Assembly (NCBI GenBank): GCA_903911085.1
Contig: CAIWCC010000222.1
Location: forward strand, 1-64,000
Source: an uncultured Bacteroidales bacterium
GTDB lineage: Bacteria; Bacteroidota; Bacteroidia; Bacteroidales; Paludibacteraceae
Length of the DNA: 64,000 nt
Direction: 5' to 3'
A model generated the notes under the pieces. The model was not told the DNA's origin. It ran no database searches and saw only the letters and a list, made by a program, of their open reading frames with translations. The stretch's first letter is position 1. Each line of letters begins with the position of its first letter. Position numbers and translations under genes: made by a program. Below are positions 55,446 to 64,000 of this stretch, piece after piece.

Positions 55446-57899
55446 TTATTTTATGATTATTTGTTCTGTTGCATTCTTTAATCCGTCGGATGTTACGGTT
55501 ATGTTAACTGGTTTTCCAGTACCATCGCCTTTTACAATAACCTGAGCCAAACCTCCAAAAGCGTTTCGGTAAACCGCTTCGCCGGCAGCAAAATTATCGG
55601 GTTCGTGGCTCGATGGATGACCATTGCCAACACCTAAAATTGTGCCATTTTCGATAGCAAAATTTAATTTATTGGATGCTGTGGGTACAAGTCGACCCTT
55701 TTTGTCCAAAACTTTAATGGTTAGTATAGAAATATCCTGACCATCGTTTTTGATTTGCGTTCCGGTTTCGGGAATAATTTGAAGCTCCGAAGGCACATCG
55801 GTTGTTTCAACTAAAGTGCTGTATTTTACATTATTTTTATTTCCTTTTGCCAATAATTTTCCAGCAGCATACCGCACACGAAATGCAGGCACGTCGAATT
55901 TCCCAACAGTTTTTTTACCTAAACTTTTGCCATTCAAAAACAATTCAACTTCGTCCATATTGGTGTAAAGATGAACGTCAACAGAATCGCTTTTGGGCAA
56001 TCCTTCTTTGTTCCAATGCGGAAGAATGTGCAAAACAGGCTCGTTCGTCCACTGAGCTTTATAGTACCAATAGGCATCTTTCGGGAATCCGCAGTAATCC
56101 ATTATCCCAAAATGCGACACCACGCCCGGCCAATAATGCTGCACCGATTCGCCACCATAATCGAAACCAGTCCAGATAAATGCGCCGGCAATAAATTTTC
56201 GTTGGTCTACATAGCGCATCCACTTTTGTGCGGTTGCACCCCAGCCCGGCACATCGCGGTCGTAAGCCTGATGAAATCCTTTGGCGGCATTTGTTTCGTA
56301 AATTCCACGAGTAGTTACGGTACTGCCTTCTTCCGACAATAAAATGGGTAAGTTGGGCAAATCTTTGTGTACCCTATCAATATTCCCGATTTTGAAATAA
56401 TTTGAACCCTGAACATCCACAGCCAGCGAAAATCCCTTTCCCCAGGCGCCATTCATAGCCACTGTTACGGGGCGCGTATCGTCAATTTTGCGCAACACAT
56501 TGCGCATCCGCTCTGCCACCAAGCGCCCTTTTTCAGAGCCTTGAATTGCATTTTCTTCGTTACCCATACTCCAAATAATAATTGACGGGTGGTTGCGGTC
56601 ACGTCTTATAACGGTTTCAAGTTGCGATAAGCCAACAGTGCTACTGTTCATTAGCCTAATTTCGTCCATTACCAACATGCCCAAGCTATCGCAAGCTTCG
56701 AGCACCGAGGTGGTTGGTGGGTTGTGAGATGCCCTATAGGCATTTACGCCAAATTCTTTCAGTTTGGCAATGCGCCAATAATTCAACCGTTCGGGAACAG
56801 CAGTGCCCACACAAGCATGATCCTGATGCATGCAAGCACCTTGAATTTGAACCCGTTTTCCGTTCAAAAAGAAACCTTCATTGGCATCAAAGCGGATGGT
56901 GCGTATGCCAAATCGGGTGCTGACGGCATCAATTACTTTTCCAGCTACTTCTATTTCGGTGAATAAACGATAGCGCACAGGCGACTCCAGCGACCACATT
57001 TTTGCGTTTTTAACCGTCATGCTTGTCGCAATTTTGCTTGTTTCTATTTGCGTTACATTCAGTTTTTCGCTTGCAGAGGCCACAAGTGTACCCAGGTTAT
57101 CGTAAATTTTTTGATGAACGGTTACCGCAACATTTTTGTCGGTTTGGTTCGAAACTTCCACCTGGGCTGAAACTACTGCGTCGCCTCCCTGCTCGGCAAT
57201 TTTGCAGGTTACGTACGTTCCGTATTGTGGTATAAAAACGGACGATGTGCGTGTGAGCCATACATTGCGATATATTCCGGCACCTTCGTACGACCAAAGT
57301 TCCGATTGTGTGGCATCGGCACGAACTGTAATTACGTTTTCGACCGCGTCGCCATAGTTCAGTACTTCGGTTACATCAAACGAAAACGGAACATACCCAC
57401 TTTCGTTAGAACCTAAGTAAACGCCATTTATCCATATTTGAGCATCACGAAATACGCCTTCAAATTCCAAAAAATAGCGACTGCCTTTTACGGTTTTCAA
57501 TTTGAATGTTTTGCGGTACCAACCAACACTATTCTCGGGTGAGCGACCTGATATTGTTCTGTATCCCTTTACTTTAAGCTGTTCTTTGCCGTACCCAAGG
57601 CGCATTGCCCAATCATGCGGCAAAACTATCTTTTCCCATTTGCTGTCATCGTATTGTTGGGTGTGTGGTGTGTACAATTTCGATTCTTGTCCGGCATCCA
57701 GCAGGGTAGCTTCTTGTAGAAACGCCGTTTTGGTGAACGAGAGCGACAATCCGAAATTAAAATCTTTTGCCGGATTGGCAGCGTGTCCTTTGGCAAACCG
57801 CCAATCGCTATTTAGCAATATACGCTCCCGCTGATTTTGAGCATTTACGCTTGCAAAAAATGCCAGAAAAAGAAGCAAAAATAACCTTAGCTGTTTCAT
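55446..57899 (-). CDS. GH2 beta-galactosidase-like enzyme
   Basis: This 817-residue protein has a signal peptide (1-20). Domains in order are a sugar-binding sandwich (LPHDWAMRLG, SVGWYRKTF, GSNESGYVPFSFDVT), an immunoglobulin-like domain, the barrel (FFLNGKRVQIQGACMHQDH, FGVNAYRASHNPP, IIWSMGNEEN with acid/base Glu448, ILLSEEGS with nucleophile at Glu523/524) and a C-terminal DUF4982-like plus Ig-like domain (GTILGVGNGHPSSHEP). This is the form of Bacteroidota GH2 beta-galactosidases that act on xyloglucan or arabinogalactan side chains. It is the first gene of a pair with the GH43/117-like enzyme. Confidence 0.93.
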   Translation of the reverse strand: MKQLRLFLLLFLAFFASVNAQNQRERILLNSDWRFAKGHAANPAKDFNFGLSLSFTKTAFLQEATLLDAGQESKLYTPHTQQYDDSKWEKIVLPHDWAMRLGYGKEQLKVKGYRTISGRSPENSVGWYRKTFKLKTVKGSRYFLEFEGVFRDAQIWINGVYLGSNESGYVPFSFDVTEVLNYGDAVENVITVRADATQSELWSYEGAGIYRNVWLTRTSSVFIPQYGTYVTCKIAEQGGDAVVSAQVEVSNQTDKNVAVTVHQKIYDNLGTLVASASEKLNVTQIETSKIATSMTVKNAKMWSLESPVRYRLFTEIEVAGKVIDAVSTRFGIRTIRFDANEGFFLNGKRVQIQGACMHQDHACVGTAVPERLNYWRIAKLKEFGVNAYRASHNPPTTSVLEACDSLGMLVMDEIRLMNSSTVGLSQLETVIRRDRNHPSIIIWSMGNEENAIQGSEKGRLVAERMRNVLRKIDDTRPVTVAMNGAWGKGFSLAVDVQGSNYFKIGNIDRVHKDLPNLPILLSEEGSTVTTRGIYETNAAKGFHQAYDRDVPGWGATAQKWMRYVDQRKFIAGAFIWTGFDYGGESVQHYWPGVVSHFGIMDYCGFPKDAYWYYKAQWTNEPVLHILPHWNKEGLPKSDSVDVHLYTNMDEVELFLNGKSLGKKTVGKFDVPAFRVRYAAGKLLAKGNKNNVKYSTLVETTDVPSELQIIPETGTQIKNDGQDISILTIKVLDKKGRLVPTASNKLNFAIENGTILGVGNGHPSSHEPDNFAAGEAVYRNAFGGLAQVIVKGDGTGKPVNITVTSDGLKNATEQIIIK

Positions 57900-58095
57900 T
57901 ATCTAAATTAGTTTTATAAAAATACTGTTTTGTTGTTTAAGTCTATTTTCTTTATTTGGTTATTTATAAACCACAGGCAATATCACCGAAAAATTGAGTG
58001 ATTCATTGTTTTGTGCTTACATTATAGAGCTCAATGGCAGCATGATTATTGTTAGACAACCTATTTTTTAAAGTTCACACTTATTGTTTTATGTA

Positions 58096-60561
58096 TTAAT
58101 TAAGTACAATTTCCAACTTTACCTCCTTGTTTTTAGGCAAATCGATGATCAATTCACCCGAAATTTTCTTTCCGTTTACTGTTGAAATATTGGAAGGTGT
58201 GGTTATCTTAATCGTCTTATTTTTAGACGAATAGAAAACAACAGAAATCCGTTTTTTATTCCACGAAAGTTTTTTCATGGTTATTTGGTCTCGTAGACTT
58301 ATACCTTCAATTTTACCTTCAGGCATTTTTTCAGTCCAGGCAGGCAATAAATCAATCTGACCTTCACGCGAATCTACCAACATCCGAATCAGCAACTCAG
58401 GAAGTCCTCCGCTCAGGTCGGTATTGAAGACATTCCCCGGATTGTGCATTGACATAAAATTGGTTCCCCAGTACTTGTTTGCTAACCAGTCCACCAGTTC
58501 CGCACAATCGTTACCTTTGTGCAAACTGGCTGCTATAAATCCCTGAAGTACAATACCAAAAGCCATTTCCCCCGGTGGTCGTCCGTTTACACTTTCACCA
58601 TTAAATTCACGGCGACGTAGGTTTAATTTTACTTGCAATGCTTTGTCAAATGCTGTTAAAAGTGCAGTGTCATTTGCCATTTCATCCGGAATGCCATAAT
58701 ATAGGGCGTATAAATGGGAACAATGGCGATGTGTTTCGTTATCGGCCAACAATGGCGTAGCCCACTCTTTTATTGCTCCATTTTCATTCAACTGATAATT
58801 GGGTAAATCGGCTAATATTTGCTTCCATAATCGAACTTTGTCTGTGTCAGTTTTCAACGTTTTAGCTGCCGCAATGCAGTTATTCAACAGTTCGCGAGTT
58901 ACTCCAATGTCCATCGACGCATTTATGCATGCTTGCGCTTTACTGTTTGAAGGCGTATTTTCAGGTGAGTAGCTGGGCGAAAAAATGAGTTTTCCATCGT
59001 TTCCTTTTGTCAGATAATCTTCGAAAAACAAGGCACCCTCTTTCATAAAAGGATAGGCTCGTTTCCGTAGAAATTCACGGTCGCCAGTGTAGAGCCAATA
59101 ATCGTAAAAGAAATGCGAAGCCCAACCGGCACCAGCAGTCCAGAATGTCATACACCAGTTATTATCAAAATGATTGTTGAGCAAGTGATTGCTGGCCACC
59201 GACGGGAAACAAATACCCCGACAGCCATACAACATTTTGGCATTCAATCGCAAGTCGTCCATGTGCGCCTCTATAAAGTTGAAATACGGCAACAGACATT
59301 CTGCCATATTCGACGAAAGATTGGCTGCCATTGCTATCTGAATATTTCCGTTGAGGGTGTAGCTCCCCGACCACCATGGACCGTAGGTGCCAGTCCATAC
59401 ACCTTGAAGCAGAGGAGCCTTTTCGCCGCTCGACGACAGGATATTGTATCGTCCGGCATCAAATATCTTTTCGAGAAGCGCCGGATTTAGCTTGCCAAAA
59501 GTTGATTTTCGTATTAATTCCTCGGAAGAAAGGTTGCGGTCAGAACCACCACCCAAATCCAGCCGAACACGATTATACATTGCCCCGTGAATTTTCACGT
59601 GGCGTTGCAGCAATTGTTCAAAATCGGGTTTTATTGCCGAAAGTTCCTTTTTTTGTTGATCCGTTTGATTTTTTTCGAAGTTGAAAGAGTTCTTTAGTCG
59701 GGTCAAAACCAATACGGCATCTGCATTTTTGATGATTACCTGCCCATCTTGCGAATAGCTTTTTCCTCCGGTTACAACGATGCGCGAAACACCCTCGTAG
59801 CCTTGCAAACTTCCTTCCCAACTGCGGCTGAAACTACTCCGGTAAGTTAACCAATTGCCTTCGGCAGTGGCTGAAACAGTTTTAATTCCATCTTTGCACA
59901 TTCCTTCGGGATTCCAGCCGTTTGCTTTTACCGGCGATTGTTGCATTAGTTTTAGTGCACAGTTTATTTTGCCCTTGTTGCTGCTTTTGATGGAAAGTAC
60001 AATCATATCGTCGGCGCGCGAAACAAATAATTTCCGCTCGTAAGAACTGCTGTTGTCGCTCCAGTTGACTGCTGCTACGCCAGTTGTAAAGTCCACCGAC
60101 CGCTGATAGTTTTTGATTTCACCATTCGGTTCCATTACTACTTTAATATTGAAAGCGGGAATCGGAGGATCTGTCCACCGCTTACCACCATAGCCCTCCT
60201 TGTACGAAAGATTAACAACCAAGTCTGCTGCTTTTTGGTATTCACCATTGCCCAGTAAATCCCGCATTTCGGACAAATATGGGGCAGTGTTTACTGGATT
60301 AAGCGGCTTGTTCAGCGGCATTAATAAATCAGAACTGCTAACAACAATCGTTTCGTCCTGCGGCTGCCCGAAGACCAATGCACCACATCTTCCGTTTCCG
60401 CTGGCTAATCCGTTTTCCCAGCTTGTGGCAGGCTTAGTGCTGATAAATCCACGTTCAGGTTTCGGCAGCGATAGTTGATATTGTGTTTCTGCGAACGAGT
60501 TTGAATGTAAAAGAACAAGAATGATGAGTGTAACTTGAAAATATAATTTAGATTTGTTCAT
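58096..60561 (-). CDS. Divergent GH95-family protein
   Basis: This 821-residue secreted protein has a signal peptide (about 1-24). The GH95 N-terminal domain is clear (PATSWENGLASGNGRCGALVFGQPQDE). The barrel keeps ETHRHCSHLYALYYG, but the active-site stretch NxNxxMNYWP is replaced by LNGNIQIAMAANLSSNMAECLLP. The usual DGN block near the end reads NVFNTDLSGGLPELLIRML, so the catalytic Asp is in a changed context. It may have another specificity from the two other GH95 genes, or weak activity. A TAnnTTTG-like TACTTTTG lies on the minus strand at 60595-60602, 34 bases upstream. It follows the GH29 gene by 42 bases. Confidence 0.82.
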   Translation of the reverse strand: MNKSKLYFQVTLIILVLLHSNSFAETQYQLSLPKPERGFISTKPATSWENGLASGNGRCGALVFGQPQDETIVVSSSDLLMPLNKPLNPVNTAPYLSEMRDLLGNGEYQKAADLVVNLSYKEGYGGKRWTDPPIPAFNIKVVMEPNGEIKNYQRSVDFTTGVAAVNWSDNSSSYERKLFVSRADDMIVLSIKSSNKGKINCALKLMQQSPVKANGWNPEGMCKDGIKTVSATAEGNWLTYRSSFSRSWEGSLQGYEGVSRIVVTGGKSYSQDGQVIIKNADAVLVLTRLKNSFNFEKNQTDQQKKELSAIKPDFEQLLQRHVKIHGAMYNRVRLDLGGGSDRNLSSEELIRKSTFGKLNPALLEKIFDAGRYNILSSSGEKAPLLQGVWTGTYGPWWSGSYTLNGNIQIAMAANLSSNMAECLLPYFNFIEAHMDDLRLNAKMLYGCRGICFPSVASNHLLNNHFDNNWCMTFWTAGAGWASHFFYDYWLYTGDREFLRKRAYPFMKEGALFFEDYLTKGNDGKLIFSPSYSPENTPSNSKAQACINASMDIGVTRELLNNCIAAAKTLKTDTDKVRLWKQILADLPNYQLNENGAIKEWATPLLADNETHRHCSHLYALYYGIPDEMANDTALLTAFDKALQVKLNLRRREFNGESVNGRPPGEMAFGIVLQGFIAASLHKGNDCAELVDWLANKYWGTNFMSMHNPGNVFNTDLSGGLPELLIRMLVDSREGQIDLLPAWTEKMPEGKIEGISLRDQITMKKLSWNKKRISVVFYSSKNKTIKITTPSNISTVNGKKISGELIIDLPKNKEVKLEIVLN

Positions 60562-60603
60562 TTGTTAGATTTTTCGGTATTTTCGATTGGATAACAAAAG
60601 TAC

Positions 60604-61572
60604 TTATTTTTTATTTGCTTTTCCAACTTCTACCAGCCGCTTTACCACATTTTCGTCCATTAATCCGTCGCGGTTAGGTGCACAGTTGAGCAAAAGATTG
60701 CAATTGCGTTTGTCCAGCACTTTTAGATGTTTATTCACGATATTATCTACTGACATCGGCTCTTCCGTAGGGAATTTCAACTTCCAAAACCAAGCACTTT
60801 GAATGGTAGGACCTTGTTGTGCAGCATATTTATTTCCTTCGGGTGCCCATTCGTTGCACGGTTCTTCGAAATGGAAGAAATCAACATTTTTGTAAACTTC
60901 ATCCAACGGTAATTTGCGCCGCAATTGATAATGGTCGGTAATAAGTATTTGAGGTTGAATGGATTTAATAAAACGGTACAGCGTATCATGGTCAGCTTGC
61001 GTCCATTTGGTTCCACAATTGCCCCACCCGTCGAAGGTAAGTGAATGAATTTCTCCGTAGTTGGTAAGCAATTCTTTCAATTGTGCTTTAATAAGAGCAA
61101 TTCCTTTTGGGGTAATAACTCCTTCAATTCCCATTTGCCTGTCCCAAATTGAAAAATAGAAATCGGGCTCAATGCCTTGTTTTCGGAATGCATCACAAAA
61201 TTCGCGCACAATATCACGGCCTTTCAGCGGACTTGAAGCTACATCGTAGGTGGTGGTTTTGCTGTCCCACAGGCAGAAACCATCGTGGTGTTTGGTGGTA
61301 AGTACGGCATATTTCATGCCTGCACTTTTGGCGGCTTTTGCCCACTGATTGCAATCCAATTTCGTTGGATTAAATGTCATTGGGTCTTGCCCCGGTTCTA
61401 CCCATTCTTTTTCGTGGAATGTGCCCATATTGAAATGGATAAACATACCGAATTTTAACTTCTGCCATCTATCCATTTTGAAATCGTCGACTTTGTGTGA
61501 TTGAGCGAATAAACCTAAAGAAGAGATTATCAATAAAACAGCAAGTATAATAGATTTTAATTTGAGATTCAT
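60604..61572 (-). CDS. Short GH29 alpha-L-fucosidase with a duplicated leader
   Basis: This 322-residue protein is only the GH29 barrel: LKFGMFIHFNMGTFHEKEW, LTTKHHDGFCLWDSKTT and EIHSLTFDGWGN with likely nucleophile Asp181, ending NCAPNRDGLMDENVVKRLVEVG. It has no sandwich or PA14 domain, so it is short for the family but complete at both ends. Its signal peptide and first 30 residues equal those of the much longer GH29 at 30574 except for one residue (Thr8 is Ile), while the rest belongs to another subgroup. This suggests recombination within the leader region. It follows SDR copy 2 by 30 bases. Confidence 0.92.
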   Translation of the reverse strand: MNLKLKSIILAVLLIISSLGLFAQSHKVDDFKMDRWQKLKFGMFIHFNMGTFHEKEWVEPGQDPMTFNPTKLDCNQWAKAAKSAGMKYAVLTTKHHDGFCLWDSKTTTYDVASSPLKGRDIVREFCDAFRKQGIEPDFYFSIWDRQMGIEGVITPKGIALIKAQLKELLTNYGEIHSLTFDGWGNCGTKWTQADHDTLYRFIKSIQPQILITDHYQLRRKLPLDEVYKNVDFFHFEEPCNEWAPEGNKYAAQQGPTIQSAWFWKLKFPTEEPMSVDNIVNKHLKVLDKRNCNLLLNCAPNRDGLMDENVVKRLVEVGKANKK

Positions 61573-61602
61573 GGATTTTTAAATATAAGGTTTTTCAATT
61601 TT

Positions 61603-62406
61603 TTACACGCCACTAAATGCACTAAAACCGCCATCTACAGGAATTATTGCACCTGTAATAAAGCTTGCCGCATCCGAGCAAAGGAACTGAACAATACCAT
61701 TCAACTCATCAATGTTCCCAAAGCGTTTCATTGGCGTTTTGGCAATTACTTTTTTGCTGCGTTCGGTCAGCGAGCCATCGGGGTTAATCAATACAGCGCG
61801 GTTTTGGTCGCCAATAAAAAAGCCTGGAGCAATGGCATTTACGCGGATTTTATCGCCAAATTTCATGGCCATTTCCATTGCCAACCATTGTGTAAAAATA
61901 TTAATACCTGTTTTGGCTACTGAATAACCCGGTACACGTGTAATGGCGCTGTAAGTAGCCATCGACGACACATTGATTATGCTGCCTGAGCCTTTACGCG
62001 CCATGCTTTCGCCAAAAATCAGACATGGGTAAACCGTTCCATTTGAATTCAGATTCACCACTTTGTTGTAATCTTCCAATTTCATGTCGAAAACTGTTTG
62101 TTCCTCGGTCAATGTTCCGCCCGGCATATTACCACCGGCAGCATTTACCAAAATATCAATACCGCCAAAATTGTCTTCTATTTCCTGACGAACACTCTTT
62201 AGGCTTTCTTCGGATAATACATTGCAAACCAATCCGGTAACATCTCCATATTGCTTTAAATCTGCAATTTTTTGTTCCAATACTTCCTCACGAATATCGA
62301 GGATAATTACTTTGGCACCTGCCAGTAAGAGGCCTTTCGAGATATTGCTGCCCAAAACGCCACCACCACCGGTTACTACAGCTACTTTATTTTTAACTTC
62401 AAACAT
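61603..62406 (-). CDS. SDR-family oxidoreductase, probable fructuronate (mannonate) reductase, copy 2
   Basis: I start at Met 62406 (MFEVKNK), not at the ATG at 62448: the promoter -7 box at 62452-62459 puts the transcript start inside that longer frame. The 267-residue product has the same Rossmann TGGGGVLGSN and YSVAK active site as copy 1 at 32606 and differs by four residues on my reading. It is cytoplasmic and predicted to reduce fructuronate to mannonate with NAD(P)H for UxuA. It is divergent from the AraC regulator and leads a run with GH29 and GH95. Confidence 0.85.
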   Translation of the reverse strand: MFEVKNKVAVVTGGGGVLGSNISKGLLLAGAKVIILDIREEVLEQKIADLKQYGDVTGLVCNVLSEESLKSVRQEIEDNFGGIDILVNAAGGNMPGGTLTEEQTVFDMKLEDYNKVVNLNSNGTVYPCLIFGESMARKGSGSIINVSSMATYSAITRVPGYSVAKTGINIFTQWLAMEMAMKFGDKIRVNAIAPGFFIGDQNRAVLINPDGSLTERSKKVIAKTPMKRFGNIDELNGIVQFLCSDAASFITGAIIPVDGGFSAFSGV

Positions 62407-62451
62407 TTTTTTAATCTTATGATAATTATACAAAGCTTTAAATATCAATCA

Positions 62452-62483
62452 CAAAGATACAGCTATAAAAAAATTATCACAAA
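62452..62483 (-). promoter_or_regulatory. Bacteroidota-type promoter of SDR copy 2
   Basis: On the minus strand TTTG (62480-62483), a 20-base spacer and TATCTTTG (62452-62459) match the full consensus TTTG-N19-21-TAnnTTTG. The predicted transcript start is about 40 bases before the ATG at 62406. The region also lies in the divergent space before the AraC gene, so that regulator may bind here. On the plus strand TAAATTTG at 62508-62515 is a -7 candidate for the AraC gene, without a matching -33. Confidence 0.65.
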
Positions 62484-62556
62484 TGCTATTTTTGCAGATA
62501 ATAATACTAAATTTGCAAATAATTTCCAAATTGCCATTCTCAAAAAAAAATATTTG

Positions 62557-63429
62557 ATGTATATGAAATTAATGCACGAACAACTGAATATTATTGGAAA
62601 CAATACTATCAAAGTAAAATGGGACGATTTTCCACATTTTACTTTTCCATGGCATTATCACAATCAGTACGAAATAGTTTATGTATTAAAGAGTTATGGT
62701 AGAAGATATGTTGGTGATAATATCGAAAATTTTGCTGAAGGCGATTTGGTATTATTAGGGAGCAATTTGCCGCATTATTGGAAAAATGCGCCAGAATTTT
62801 ACGAGAATAACCCTAAATTGAAGGTGAATGCAGTGGTAGTGCAGTTTTCTCCCGAATTATTTGGGGGAAACATGCTCCAATTACCTGAATTTACTGCAAT
62901 GAAAACACTATTGAATAATGCCGAACGTGGGATAAAATTCAGTGGACTGCAAAACAAAACGATATGTAAAAAGCTGCTAAAAATTCTTCAACTCACAGGT
63001 TTCGAAAGATATATCGAATTGCTAAATATATTAAATGAAATGTCGAAACACACTCAGCACGAAGTACTGGCAAGTACTCATTTCGAAAAAAACACAACTA
63101 ATTATAGCGACAACCGCTTAAACAAGATTTTCACTTATATCAATTATAATTATACCGCCAAAATTGATATTCCTAGTTTAGCAAATCTTTCGGGAATGAA
63201 TGTAACTGCACTTTGTAGGTTTTTTAAAAGCAAAACAGGCAAAACTATTATGCAACACATCAACGAATTACGTGTTGGCTATGCTTGCAAACTAATGACT
63301 GAAAAGCAATTGCAAATTGCTCAAATTGCAACAGAATGTGGCTTTAACAACCTGTCGAATTTCAATAAAACTTTTAAACAATACACTTCGAAAACACCAA
63401 CCACTTACTACGAACTTACAAAAGAATAA
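62557..63429 (+). CDS. AraC-family transcriptional regulator
   Basis: I start at Met 62557 (MYMKLMHEQ); the earlier ATG at 62419 would add 46 residues that cross the divergent promoter. The 290-residue protein has an N-terminal cupin-type sensing domain (PHFTFPWHYHNQYEIVYVL, EGDLVLLGSNLPHYWKN). The C-terminal double helix-turn-helix of AraC proteins is SLANLSGMNVTALCRFFKSKTGKT and AQIATECGFNNLSNFNKTFKQ. Such cupin-AraC proteins usually sense a small sugar. Divergent to the SDR-GH29-GH95 run and the only regulator in the window, it probably controls that run, and perhaps copy 1 as well. Confidence 0.92.
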   Translation: MYMKLMHEQLNIIGNNTIKVKWDDFPHFTFPWHYHNQYEIVYVLKSYGRRYVGDNIENFAEGDLVLLGSNLPHYWKNAPEFYENNPKLKVNAVVVQFSPELFGGNMLQLPEFTAMKTLLNNAERGIKFSGLQNKTICKKLLKILQLTGFERYIELLNILNEMSKHTQHEVLASTHFEKNTTNYSDNRLNKIFTYINYNYTAKIDIPSLANLSGMNVTALCRFFKSKTGKTIMQHINELRVGYACKLMTEKQLQIAQIATECGFNNLSNFNKTFKQYTSKTPTTYYELTKE

Positions 63430-63479
63430 GTATTTTCATGGTTCATTATTGCACTATATAACGATAATTCAACCGTTTA

Positions 63480-64000
63480 TCAAAACGAATAACCCAATTT
63501 TAAATCCAAAACATGAAGCTGATCTTTGTAGTCCTTCAGATTTTCGTAATTTATTTTTGCAACTAGCGCATGTTTGTTTTTTAGCAAATAATTGCAACCA
63601 AGCGCAAAGCGGTAACCTCCAATAAAATTTTCTGGTAACAAATAATCCGATTTGACTTCATGATTAAAATAACGATCATAAATATCTAATTTACTGGATT
63701 TAAACGCAAACAATGAATTTGCTAATGAAGCTTCAATAAATGGTCGAAAATTGGTTTTCAAATATGTATATTTCAAACCCAAACCAGATGCAACCTTCAG
63801 CGCATCGAATTTATAGGTATAATAAATACTATATTTACCTTCGTAATCGCAAGCACCTGTAAATTTGGACAATGAAAGATCTAAAATTAATGCTAAAGAC
63901 TTGATAAAACGTGGGCAAGTGAGTGTTAATTGTCCAGAAACTACTGGCATCAAAGACTTAGATTCGATGCTGTAATTCTGCAACAAATATGCAGGTACCG
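63480..64000 (-). CDS. Predicted outer-membrane beta-barrel protein (N-terminus outside window)
   Basis: The frame is open from the stop at 63480 to the right edge, so the start lies beyond the window. About 173 residues are visible. They alternate short amphipathic strands and turns (IYYTYKFDALKVASGLGLKYTYLKTNFRPFIEASL, GYRFALGCNYLLKNKHALVAKINYENL) and end LDLKLGYSF, with the terminal Phe typical of outer-membrane barrels. I do not recognise the family. It converges on the AraC gene with 50 bases between. It may be unrelated to the hydrolase locus. Confidence 0.6.
   Translation of the reverse strand, partial: VPAYLLQNYSIESKSLMPVVSGQLTLTCPRFIKSLALILDLSLSKFTGACDYEGKYSIYYTYKFDALKVASGLGLKYTYLKTNFRPFIEASLANSLFAFKSSKLDIYDRYFNHEVKSDYLLPENFIGGYRFALGCNYLLKNKHALVAKINYENLKDYKDQLHVLDLKLGYSF

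Larger units (their letters stand above)
61480..62548. repeat. Duplicated cassette, copy 2 (GH29 5' end, SDR gene, divergent promoter)
   Basis: This is the partner of 32485-33548, in the same orientation about 29 kb away. Similarity runs from inside the GH29 leader through the SDR gene and its upstream region, stopping just before the AraC start. The regulator and an intact -33 element are found only in this copy, so this copy may be the older arrangement. Confidence 0.9.

Noticed and set aside
62407-62556. Upstream starts of the SDR copy 2 (62448) and AraC (62419) genes
   Set aside because: Both extensions cross the shared promoter and each other, and the family homology begins at the later Met residues.
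1-64000. CRISPR arrays, tRNA or rRNA genes, complete insertion sequences, phage genes, SusC/SusD pairs
   Set aside because: Looked for and not seen: no regularly spaced repeats, no tRNA-like cloverleaf noticed, no transposase or integrase frames, and no TonB-dependent receptor-sized frames.

Overview
The window looks like a chromosomal glycan-degradation region of a Bacteroidota bacterium, probably an environmental or anaerobic Bacteroidales-type organism. The evidence is AT-rich DNA, Bacteroidota-type promoter elements (TAnnTTTG, in one case with an upstream TTTG), four secreted enzymes with type IX secretion (T9SS) C-terminal tails, and a mix of GH families typical of polysaccharide-degrading Bacteroidota. 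The species cannot be named from the sequence. Nearly every gene is on the minus strand. The exceptions are a 26-codon gene end at the left edge and one AraC-type regulator near the right edge.

Layout, left to right (transcription runs right to left). Region 368-21009 is a long probable operon: GH31 alpha-xylosidase, GH43, two GH29 fucosidases, a GH74/beta-helix fusion with a T9SS tail, mannonate dehydratase UxuA, GH127/146 beta-L-arabinofuranosidase, an unrecognised secreted protein, GH97 (inverting signature) and a DUF2264/GH154-like protein. Region 21292-24990 pairs GH27 with a second GH74. Region 25334-33409 is an SDR oxidoreductase followed by GH29-PA14, GH27, a divergent GH29-like T9SS protein and another GH29. 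Region 33769-44747 holds a GH95 with FN3, F5/8C and T9SS domains, a DUF5703 protein, a second GH95 and a GH97 with the retaining signature. Region 45069-52323 is a different module: a multihaem-type/YncE propeller protein, a RidA/chorismatase-like cytoplasmic protein, an 1104-residue HZS-alpha-like/cytochrome/SUMF1 fusion and a small secreted propeller. Region 52636-62406 returns to glycan enzymes (GH39, GH43/117-like, GH2, divergent GH95, GH29) and a second SDR. A divergent AraC regulator and the end of a predicted outer-membrane barrel close the window.

Taken together the enzymes could remove xylose, galactose, fucose, arabinose and uronic acid from a beta-glucan or arabinogalactan-like plant glycan. 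The two GH74 proteins plus GH31, GH2/GH27/GH97 and GH29/GH95 fit fucosylated xyloglucan best. UxuA and the two SDRs suggest that released glucuronate is also catabolised. No SusC/SusD pair, sulfatase, polysaccharide lyase or hybrid two-component sensor is visible in these 64 kb.

The points most worth a second look are: (1) the cytochrome/SUMF1/RidA-like operon inside the hydrolase cluster; (2) a duplicated cassette carrying the promoter, SDR gene and signal peptide, which has placed the same secretion leader on two different GH29 enzymes; (3) gene debris, namely an orphan T9SS tail in frame behind a GH27 gene, an SGNH-hydrolase tail, and one unidentified C-terminus; (4) a 183-bp element with perfect 18-bp terminal inverted repeats.
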